Made by a program: the position numbers and the translations under genes. The notes beneath the pieces are model-generated. The model searched no databases and was not told the DNA's origin. It saw only the letters and a list, made by a program, of their open reading frames with translations. From NCBI GenBank assembly GCA_038087015.1, contig JASBNA010000006.1:992001-1056000 (forward strand): a stretch of 64,000 nt of DNA, written 5' to 3'. The DNA is from Cerrena zonata (lineage: Eukaryota > Basidiomycota > Agaricomycetes > Polyporales > Cerrenaceae). Below are positions 24,124 through 33,448 of the stretch, piece by piece (position 1 is the stretch's first letter; every line of letters begins with the position of its first letter).

Positions 24124-24926
24124 TTAGAGGCTAACGAGGCCCAAGAGGCTGATGCAGACGGAGACCTTGAGGGTCAAGATAACGTGGATGACCTCTCCGA
24201 TAAGGACGAGGATAGCACCGACGAGACCAACAAGGACACCACCGCAGAGGCTGAGGACAATGCTGAGGATAGTACCAACGAGACCACTGCAATTTCGTCT
24301 ATCAGTAGGTATTCTTATATTCAGGGGAGTGTAAGATAAACTTACCCGACAACGGCAAAGAGAGTGCAAAGAGCGGTGTAGACAGCACCTTGAGCGAGGC
24401 CAAGGACGAAGCCGAGAGCACCGAAGACGAGCTGAAGTGGATGTTAGCCAGACTCCATATGGGATTAATGCAATTCTTACGATGAGGATATCAGCCACGA
24501 GCTGAGCAACGACACCAACGGAAACCCTGATACCGGCCGAAGTGAGGAGGAGAACGTTGACATCGACACCGACGAGGGCATGGAGGTCTCCGATGCAAGC
24601 AGTCAAGACGACCTTGAGCTCCTCAACGAGAGGAGTGACCGTCTCGACGGTGCAGTTGTCCTTGGTGATGTAGTCTGTACAGCGGGTTTCGTTAGAAAGC
24701 AGGAAGGAAGATCGATAACACGGAAGCACTAACGGAATTTCTCAACTACAGGGGTCACCTGGTACTTGGTCTTCTCAAGCACGTACACAATGCTCTGCTC
24801 CTGGACGTAAGTGGTGGTAGTGCTTACGTCGCAGGTGGGGCAGGGGGTGGGTGTAGCGGCCACGGAAGAGATGGCGGCGAAGGCAATGCCAGCGGCAACA
24901 GCGAGAGACTTGAACGAGAACATCAT
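24124..24926 (-). CDS. Small secreted Cys-containing protein with hydrophobic C-terminal half
   Basis: Four exons (24926-24734, 24674-24481, 24431-24346, 24286-24124) close in frame to 211 aa. A clear signal peptide occupies about residues 1-24 (SLAVAAGIAFAAISSVAA). The N-terminal half is hydrophilic and carries CPTC and a NCT sequon. The C-terminal half is very hydrophobic, rich in Val, Leu and Gly (VGTILSIVLSLCGGVLVGLV). Seven Cys remain after the signal peptide. A hydrophilic half plus a hydrophobic half recalls cell-wall proteins such as Schizophyllum SC15, but I cannot confirm homology. It lacks the spacing of a class I hydrophobin. A good TATA box lies upstream, consistent with strong regulated expression. 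Confidence 0.82.
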
Positions 24927-26328
24927 CTTGTAAGGAATGTGGGGAGTTGGGGGAAACTGAAGGAAGGCTGCGAGAAGTCTGAGAAGCTGAAGAGAAAGAA
25001 TCGACTGGATGCCAATGCTGTCTATCCCTCAGCAACATCTGCCCTTTTATAAGTCTCTGAGCTCTCGCTAGACATAATCGAGTACGTGAATTTCTCCGCG
25101 CAAGATGTGCATTTAGCACGTTCAGGAATGCTAAAATAGTCATATACAGAGAACCGAGCCTAAACACCGTGTTGGTCTAGACTCGGGACACAATAGAATG
25201 TAATTATGCCCCGAGGCGAAGGTTAGCGACTGGTGGAAAAAACGGGAAGGCTAAAAGGCAGTGTAATGTCTGCTTCCCAGCTCCTTGAAACGACGGAATT
25301 ACGGAAAAGCAATACGCGCCATTATGTTCGCTGGCAGTCTTGGCATTCCGGCTAACGACTGGGAGTGCCACAAGTCTGCAGCGTGTAAGAACATGAGTCT
25401 ATATATGTCCTCGTTGGCCGTATTGTATTCAATGATGTTATGATGGGAAAGACGTTTTAATCAAGGAAGAAGCCTGGACTCCTCAGAGGCAATCACTTGT
25501 GGCTGTGCTTTTGAAAGCCATTACCATATATATCGACTTCACAGCGTTTTAGGAAGTCGATTGATAATCAATGTCTACGCCAGATATGCTACCGGGTATT
25601 AGGATTGACACTGCACAGTGAGCTCCTTACTGAAATTGGGACAGAGACGGGGACAAAAGTCTTCATTAGTTACCAATTTAGTCAAATCGCTCGTTGAGGG
25701 ACATTCTACTTCTTAGTAACTTGGAGGCCGTACTATACTAAGTAGTACTAGGCGGTCTAGCCTGCTCCCAGGAGCTCGGCATCGGCAACAAACTTTAAAA
25801 TCATCATTTAGCTCTCTGTCGACTATGGCTCTGATGACCTTAGTGTAAGAGACTTAGCGACGAGATAGCCTACAATGGACACTGATGTTGTGCTTGTTCG
25901 GGTTGCAGGGTAATCATTTCATCCTAGCATCACATTCCGATACCTTTCCCTATCAAAAAAGGGGATTACCTGGGGTAGGAAATCTGTGGACTCGTGATAT
26001 CACGATGTCGTAGAGGAACATCAAACATCGCATTCTGTGTTCTGTCACGAAGGCATGAATAAGATTCAAGGGTGACATCAAAGTATATAGTAAACTCACG
26101 AACCTCAAGTATGTACCTTGTTGTGGTCAGGTCGAATGGAAGAAAGGAAAGTTTAAGGTGGCGCGACACGTAATGAGGGAAAATTTCTTTCTCCGGAGTC
26201 GACTGATGCTCTATAACGTAACATTTTACCCGTTGTAGTCGATTGCGTGATACAGTTGTTTAACAGCTGGTGTCAGAGTTCGTTTGGGGTTCTGTCAAGG
26301 ATGATCGAAGACCGCCCACAATGTTCTA
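24927..26328. other. Intergenic region
   Basis: Promoter of the small secreted gene (to about 25.1 kb) followed by AT-rich sequence. A - strand ORF at 25966-26169 could be a gene remnant, but I could not splice it to anything. Confidence 0.4.
25044..25051 (-). promoter_or_regulatory. TATA box of the small secreted-protein gene
   Basis: On the - strand this reads TATAAAAG, about 118 nt upstream of the ATG at 24926, a plausible distance for a short fungal leader. Confidence 0.6.
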
Positions 26329-26865
26329 CTAGTAGGCGTCGTCGATGAACTCTTCTGCGAGCAGCAATAAAGTGACGAGATACGGATGTAATTTGAACAA
26401 GCAGCTCAGTGTGGTTTTGAACAAAGTCATGATGTGGCTGATAAGCTGTACTCAGAACATGACCAAAACGACGTAAGGACTACCAGGATCCTGACGTACC
26501 TCTGGTGCTCGAGTTCTTGAACAATTTCAAATCCTATACTAACGCTCGCCGTGACTTCAGACGCTAGTGAGTCGCTCAACAACTTCTTCCATCCAAGCTC
26601 CGATCTTCTGCTGATCAAGACTTCTGGAAAGATATTCCCAACGGCGTCATGGCTGGTCACTGGAAACCCAATTGCAAGGCTTCATAACGTCCCCTATATG
26701 TCGAGTCTCAGAGATTACTAACGTTGAAGCTGGGCTGTAACAGAGCTTTGTATACTCACGACTAGTACGAAAACCGCATATCTTCATGTTAGGCTCCCAA
26801 GGATTTATGAGAAAGACTCGAGACAACAGTGGTGCGGTTTTACAGCTGCGCTCGTTGTGGGCCAT
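26329..26865 (-). CDS. Hypothetical small protein, three exons
   Basis: Exons 26865-26760, 26659-26500 and 26437-26329 with introns of 100 and 62 nt give 124 aa and close in frame. The second intron is convincing (donor GTACGT, acceptor CAG). For the first, the acceptor at 26660 was chosen because the nearer one (TAG at 26694) brings an immediate stop. The C-terminal part (LHPYLVTLLLLAEEF) is hydrophobic and helical. It faintly resembles the helical N-terminal region of fungal NACHT/STAND proteins (the H-P-(Y/F)-(I/L) pattern), so it may be a truncated relic. I do not recognise it with confidence. Confidence 0.35.
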
Positions 26866-28002
26866 GACGAGGCAATAATCGCCGTTTAAGTGGTGTGTAC
26901 CACTCGATGTACCAGAATTATACCTGAAGGCAGCTAACAGTGGAAGGTTTGTTTATAAAGGCAAAGCATATACCTTTCTAGCGGATTTTTTAGGACTTGT
27001 CTAGTCATTCAAGGATCATCCGTTCAAATGGCGTTGTGATGATGATTGTTTAGGGAACCACCATACGTCGTGTGTCTATGTCAAGACCTGTCAAGACATA
27101 CGGGTAATCTATAAGACTTCATGTTCATACTTGAGGCTTGTAGAGGCGAAGTGCGGCGCCCTGCAATGCACCAAGCTCCAGCTCTAACGCTGATTTGACG
27201 GCGATTAATCCCGTCACTGAGTGTCTCTGCCTATACTGTCATCTCTCACAGCTGATCCACTCGTCTTCTGGTGACGCCAAAGCACCGGGTCGTTTTATTC
27301 AAACCGTTACCTCTTGCGCTCTGTCAATCCCCATTGTTCTTACAAGAACCTCTCCCGCGGCTCACATGTTATAGGCATGGTGTACTCCCAGTCTATGGAT
27401 CAGAAAAGTATCGATTTATCAGCGACCACTTTCCTGACAGGATTCTGAATACCCATGCACATGTCTTCCTGCCATTATGCTGCATCTGGGGCGCATTTAT
27501 CGTCTTTAGAAAATAAACACAGTCGACGGGAGGCTTGTCAAGGAACTGTACGCTGACTGTCTATAGGAGAATCACTACATCTGTTCTCGGAATCTCTGGA
27601 GATTGATGTATCTTGATACCATATAATAAGTCATTATAAAATGACACATATATCCTGAATGTGTCTGCAACTGGACTTATGCGCATTGGACGTAATCCTC
27701 ATAATTGGGGTACACTCCCTTCGAGAACCCTGCCAGTGAGTAGTTCGAAACGGATCTTCCCTTTGATTCTACGCCTCACTCATCCCCTTCATGTTACGAA
27801 TCTTTGCACTCTTCGCCATCATGCGAACTGTCACCCTCGAATTATAATCCTTCTTCCACAGAAGAATGTGCGATGTCATTCGCACTATCAGCATGTAACC
27901 CGCTCTTTCGTATAGTATAAATACGACTGTGCATAGCGGTATTATGCTACCCAGAACTACCAGTCACAGGCAGTTTAACGAGCAACATGTCTATCAAACC
28001 TG
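26866..28002. other. Intergenic region
   Basis: No supported gene. The right end carries a TATA box (27916) for the following + strand gene. Confidence 0.45.
27916..27923 (+). promoter_or_regulatory. TATA box of the MABP-like gene
   Basis: TATAAATA lies 80 nt before the ATG at 28003 and 63 nt before the upstream ATG at 27986. Confidence 0.55.
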
Positions 28003-28536
28003 ATGAATCTCCCCGCCTCTACATCTAACCTCAAGGTCACTCAATCGCTTCCTTTCGCCACTCCTTAAAGCTGATAATATTATAGGTTGTCTATGGAGAT
28101 GCTCCCTCCCAGGCTCCCTCCGACCGTGTGCGCGAGCTTACCGGTCTGAGCGACGACATCAACTATCAGTTCGGCGGAAAGTTAGTACCATGCCACCCCT
28201 TCATACACGACGATGCTGACTCTGTGATTATATAGATATGTCTGGCTTGTTCCTCAGTACACCGAGGACGTTGGCTCAGCTGCAACAGGCTTTGACATCG
28301 TCATCCAAGGCGAAAGTGACCCCGCTCTCGATGATCTCGCCAAGGGTGCTGGCGGTGATTATCGCTACATTATTCCTCGCACCAATCAGCAGGAGGAGCG
28401 CAAGGTCACTCAGGTGATTTTACTCCGCCGCGACAGCAGCATCGGCCAGGTCCCTGCCGGCTGGGACGGCATTACTATTGATATCAACAAAGGTCGTGGG
28501 AAGACCTTCTTGTACCTTGCTTGGAAGACCATCTAA
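28003..28536 (+). CDS. Small MABP-like protein
   Basis: Three exons (28003-28035, 28086-28180, 28236-28536) close in frame to 142 aa. There is no signal peptide. Two repeats with a Lys-Gly-(Ala/Arg)-Gly signature are visible: DLAKGAGGDYRYIIPR and DINKGRGKTFLYLAWK. The second is preceded by VPAGWDGITI, a pattern typical of MABP-type beta-prism domains (N/D-K-G-x-G followed by Y-(I/L)-Y-L). MABP domains bind acidic membranes in some eukaryotes; the role of the fungal stand-alone forms is unknown. An earlier ATG at 27986 opens a frame that hits a stop at 28023-28025 before the intron, so I chose the ATG at 28003. Confidence 0.7.
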
Positions 28537-29131
28537 TGGAACTGAGCTTATCCACACCATGGTGGTAAGTTTCCCTGACAGTATAACATGTCTTCCTTCT
28601 TTTGACGCGATATGTTAGCGACTAACTGAACCCAGTGTCTGAATCGAGTTTTTCTTGGATGAATTCAACTTCATCCCACTCTGCAAGTGTTCTGTGTAAA
28701 TTGTACAATGTTCAATACAATGAGATCTCATTTGTGCTTACTCGTGCGGACAAAGCTTAAGATAATGTCTCACACAAGAGTAGAGTTTACGGCTTCTGTG
28801 GGACTGTGGTGATGACGCAAGTTGGAAAGATGTTTAGTACACATTAGAAGGTACATAGCGACGTGGGTAGGGTTGAGTTATGTGACGGCGATGACGTCGA
28901 GCATTATGTTCATAAGATTTACAAGGTCCGCACGGACGAAGAGGATTTCGAAGCCGAATTTGGATGGTCTTGTCCGCATTTGGAAGTAATATTACCGCAT
29001 TTAGATGTAAAGTATTTCACATTTTTGTCACCAAAAAAGCCGAAGTTGAAGACACCTGAGGCCTGGGGTTGGACAATCCTATATAGTGAGATAGAACTCC
29101 GAGAGGATTTCTAGGACCATATGTTACGTGC
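28537..29131. other. Convergent intergenic region
   Basis: 3' UTRs of the MABP-like gene (+) and MIM1 (-). A + strand ORF at 28863-29114 has no recognisable feature and is left out. Confidence 0.45.
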
Positions 29132-30308
29132 TTATTGTCTCTTTTCCCTGCCCCGGCCAAGACCAACTCCCGCCGCGACACTACCCGGGCGAGCAGGTGT
29201 TTTCCAGCCAAACCAGCTACCAACCACGTTTCGGGCAAAAATCTCACCGAAGCCCAACATAACACCGTTCACGAAAGGGAGAAGGAGGTTTATGGCCAAA
29301 CTGGAGAAAAGAGCCAAGGCACGAGTCTTGCGACTCAGTCTTGAGTCGAAGATAGCAAAGGTAGGGCTACTCTCTTCGTGTGCATGGTGGCCATGCTGAT
29401 GTAAATGATGATGGTGAGGTTCGGAATGTGAGGGGTGTAATTGAGCTTGGTGTTGGGAGGAAGGTGAGTGTGGGTCCGAAGGGAAGGACATTGACGGGTA
29501 TGAGGACGTAACATCTGAAGAAAGCTCTTCCCATTTTTCATGTTTAGAAGATTCAGCTTCGGATGCATCTCGGTCATGAGAGCTAGGTTCTGGTTGCGAA
29601 AGCCGAGAAGATCCTGGCAAGATGGCCTACGTAGTTGACGAAGTTAGTTTAGCACCTACTTGAATACAAGTCCAGGGACTATGAATATGATACTTACCTC
29701 AAGCTCTGCCTTTGTTTTACCAGTTTGACCTTCACTGGTTACCAAACCACCAGCATCTATAGGAGTAGAGCTAGCACTCGGGCGCAATGGTACTGGCTGC
29801 ACTGCTACCCACACCAATCCAATCGAGTGGGCTAACAATCTCTTCTTCTTCGGGCTCCCCACGTTCTTTGCGTTCCTTGGCTTCCTTCGCACGGATTTCC
29901 TCCCATTTCTTCCTACTAACTTCAGCGTGAGCTCTCTCCTTAGCACTAACTTCTTTCCATGAAGCTTCAAGAGCTTCGAGCTCCGTTTTCCAGTTTTCTT
30001 CGCTGCTGTCAGACGAAGGACCACCCGTAGAAGGCTTCTGCGCTTGGTTCGGTGGTGGAAGTAGGCTTAGCAGCTACGGGTACTGCTTGAGGGGGTGTAG
30101 GGTCGACTACTGGTAGAGCAGGTAACGAAGAAGGTCCGAATGCATTGTCTAATGCGGCCTGAAGAACAAAGCAAGGATGGTTCAGTATTAACAGATACCT
30201 TCACACATACACGCCCGCAGTTGAATACAAGCTGCACATAGTATAACTTCGAAAGAGGAAACTCACCTGCAAGAGCTCTTCCTCCCGGGCATCCAATTGT
30301 TCGGCCAT
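29132..30308 (-). CDS. mim1: Mitochondrial import protein Mim1 (TOM13 family)
   Basis: Outer-membrane protein that helps insert helical outer-membrane proteins, including TOM subunits. The C-terminal segment is diagnostic: RKTRALALFSSLAINLLLPF then NGVMLGFGEIFARNV, a single membrane helix with the family's N-LLLPF-NG-MLGFGE signature (about residues 235-265). Five exons (30308-30267, 30158-30084, 30037-29809, 29756-29698, 29626-29132) close in frame to 299 aa. Introns 2 (46 nt) and 3 (52 nt) were inferred because the long ORF changes frame twice; both have GT-AG ends and together restore the frame. The long N-terminus (yeast Mim1 is about 113 aa) is acidic and helical, then Ser/Pro-rich, with a His-rich run near residue 205 (PHHHHLHQHGHHAHEE). 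Confidence 0.82.
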
Positions 30309-30711
30309 AGTGCTCCGATTCTACAAGTCGTGAACCTGGGTAACTTCTAAGAATAACTTTTACTTTATAACAAAGCCAACCAAATCAATGGCTGGGCAGC
30401 TGTAGATGTAGAGAGAAAAAAGAGGACAGGCCGATAGTTTGTGGTGAGTAGAGCAGCGAGCACGCAAGAACGACGGCACGGGAAGACCTATGTCACGGTC
30501 ACGTGTGCGAATTTGTCCAATCCCTCTCGCTGCATTGTCATGTCGAGATTGAGAGATGCAAAGTTATCTAGTTATGAACATGTAAACAATGTAACGACTA
30601 CTATCGAGTTCAGCGTATTGAGCCTCGAAACACAATAGCACCACTACAGAGGGGACAAATCGGCTACTGTAGCTATCTATGGAGAGATCAGGAATCATAG
30701 GCAGAATGTCA
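30309..30711. other. Short intergenic region
   Basis: Upstream region of MIM1 and 3' UTR of the DENND6 homologue, both on the - strand. No gene seen. Confidence 0.5.
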
Positions 30712-33194
30712 TCAAAGTTCGTAGGCTCTTTTCTCTAACACGGCCTTAACTACTTCTTCCTGTTCACCCAACCAAACACCAAAAGCCCTCGTTTTCAACC
30801 ATCTATCATAGAAATCCCGCTGTTTCGACGAACTCTTGAAGGGCAACAGACTCGGCGGAGCAGGAGTTGTACTTGACGATGACGGAGAAAGTGATGCTAA
30901 GAAAGCTGAAGTTGAGAACGGCTTCAGCCGGAGGCAATTCGCCGGTATGGGCGTTCCGGGCTGGAAAGGTGTGTGTATAACATGAAGTGGAGATGGTGTG
31001 TGTGCACGGGTAGATGGGATAGAGGGTGCAAGTCCAATGGTTGGAGATGGTGCGGACGACCCGGGCGATGAGTAGGTTAGGGATGTGACGGACGATGACT
31101 TGGGCAGATAGGATGAAGGTGAGGGAGGAAACATGGCGTTCCCTCCCGAAGTGACCAAGGATGACGTGGAAATAGAGGGTAAAGACGGGAAGTTCGTTAC
31201 TGTTGCCGATTCTGCCGGCGTAGGTATCAAAGTGTTTAAGTATCGTTGTAGCGGGACTAGAAATGCTGTTGTCCGTTGTGAAAAGTGTTGTCGTAGCGCA
31301 TTTGACGCTTCAAGTTCTTGATATGAGGAATAAGATGTCTGTGGATGTCGCAATAGGATGAAGTACGTACTAGCTCGGAGATCGCCTCTCAAGCATGCCT
31401 CTTCGCATCGTTTGAGTAATGCTTGGTCACGCGAGATGTACCTCTTATGTATCTTCGTCTTCCAACCTGGTGGAGGACCTGCCGAGAAAACGCTTGACGT
31501 ATCTGCGGTAGCCCACGGGGTACGAGGTGTCTTCGGAGTTAGAGCTTTGTTATTCCTAATGGGACGGTCAGTAAAAGAATTGGGTGATCTTGAAGTAAAC
31601 TTGCCTTGGAGATCCCAAGCTCACAATATGTGGCCAATGTTTACATGCACGATCGATAAGTGGATTAGTCACACCCAAAAGAATTCCGGACTGTGGTTGT
31701 CGTGGGTTCACGAAGGTCGTGTAATCCGCGTCATGTATTGTAAAGAATGGTCGGAAATCACCTGTTAAAGGTAGCTGGAAGGCGGGCATGCGTTAGTCAC
31801 GCTAAAAAGAATTCTGTCCACCAGACGAGAAAAATCACGAACCGGTTTGACTATGTCTCTTAGCCACCACACTACTTGGCTCACCATGGCGGCTGATGGA
31901 CCAAATACCAGGATTGGCTCGCAGAGTACTAAACATTCCCATATTGACCACAGATGGGGGATGCACGCTTCAAATGCGGCGATAATTGGTGGATATGAAG
32001 GGGGTATAGAGGCGAGTATCTGCAAGCGTGATGAAATGTGTGCTTATATTTAAATATAGCGATGCGTCATACCCGAGTATCTTGGTCATAAGCTTTGAGA
32101 GAAGCAACAACAGCCTGTGATTGAGGTGACTCTGAGGAGCTAGGTAGCTCTACGGTATATACTGAGCCCAGAAATCCGAGTTCGAGTGTTGAACCTGGTA
32201 GAGGGTCTGACCTTCTTTTCGTCTGAGTTAGACATCGTCATCTGATATAATATAATATTATTGCATATTTACCAAGTCGCTATATTGTGGCAAGCAGCTT
32301 CTAGCATAGGTCCTCCATGGTGCAGAAATGATTGTCCGAGACTAAATAGCAGGGTATAAAATAGTGCAGGGTATGAATGTTTCGTTAGAATCACAAGTGA
32401 TCGCTGCACAATTAGTTGATACGGTGTGTGTAGCGGGATGTAATGGTACAAACGCACTTGTTGGTATCCTCGTTTCGACGAGGGGTCTTTCCGCTGAGTA
32501 AAGCAGGAAAATCCATACATGAAGCCGTCAACGGACTGCGGCCTGTCGGGATCAGGACGCTGAGTCTTGTCTTCTAGTTGCTCTACTTGACGTATTCGAA
32601 ATGAGTGGAGCTGTGATCCTTCCTCAGTCTGCGGTGCATCAGGAAATGAGGAGAATGCGCTGTAGCGTAACAAGGTGAATTTCGGAATTTCATGACAACT
32701 ATCGTCACACTCACATGTTCTCGTTCTCAGATGGGGTAATAGTCAGAGAGGGGTAGAATTTGGTGATCTTCGGTCCATATTCCAAGTCAAAATCAACTAC
32801 ATGATCCTTCATCAAAATTACCAACAGTGTGAAATGACATACTCTACATACCAATGACTAGAGCATATATCCACCGTCTCAGTCTCGCGACCTTGTCTTC
32901 ACCCATAGTCAAGCTTTCTAGATCCAATGAACCAATGTTACTGGATTCCGAGCGCTGTGAAGCCAGCCTAGGTAAAGTATTTGACCTCGACAGTCTACGA
33001 GGTGACGGTGTTGCAAGCTGAGCATCCTTGAAGAGGTTAGGGGAAGATGGAGACTTCAATGGGCTATTGGTCGGTGTCGTACTACGACGAGATATTTTGA
33101 TCACAGAGGGACGTGATCGACGAGGGGGAGTTTGCATCGCGCTAAAGGTCTTTGAACTCAAGTTTGTGAGGCCAATATCCGTTTCTTCCTCCAT
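30712..33194 (-). CDS. DENN domain protein, DENND6/FAM116 homologue
   Basis: Probable Rab GEF acting in endosomal or late secretory trafficking, as for animal DENND6. Nine exons (33194-32852, 32796-32715, 32659-32458, 32403-32273, 32211-32073, 32019-31843, 31774-31605, 31555-31371, 31316-30712) close in frame to 677 aa. A Ser/Arg-rich N-terminus precedes the longin-like start (RRWIYALVIGVDFDLEYGPK). The DENN core shows WECLVLCEPILVFGPSAAMV, then GDFRPFFTIHDADY and ILLGVTNPLIDRACKHWPHI, as in DENND6. The C-terminus ends with FYDRWLKTRAFGVWL. Exon 7 ends at a GC donor (GCAAGT). The 54-nt intron at 31317-31370 is in phase and free of stops, so it could be retained. The gene is divergent from its + strand neighbour. 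Confidence 0.9.
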
Positions 33195-33448
33195 CTCTCA
33201 TACAGGCTTGGTTACCAGGTAGTGAGACGAGACGAAGAAGTAAATGGGAGGGATTGAACTGAGCTGGCAATGGTTGTCGGTGGCTCAAACACTACTATGC
33301 CATGCGGAGTTGGAGATGAATGCACGAAGAGCGCCCGGTGCTTGGTTTCATGTTTCGCTTCTCTAGTATCTCTACTACATCAACGTTGTGAAAGGTATCT
33401 ATCATCTGGTCACTTTTCTAACACGAGGCCAAAGTATAATTAACAGGT
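33195..33448. promoter_or_regulatory. Divergent promoter region
   Basis: Only 254 bp separate the start codons of the DENND6 homologue (-) and the S/T-P-rich gene (+), so both promoters must lie here or overlap upstream transcripts. I see no clear TATA box. Confidence 0.5.

Noticed and set aside
27986..28025. The ATG at 27986 as start of the MABP-like gene.
   Set aside because: Its frame stops at 28023-28025 before the intron; the ATG at 28003 runs into the donor in the correct phase.
31133..31321. Open frame on the + strand opposite the DENND6 gene.
   Set aside because: It is an antisense shadow of a well-supported coding exon.
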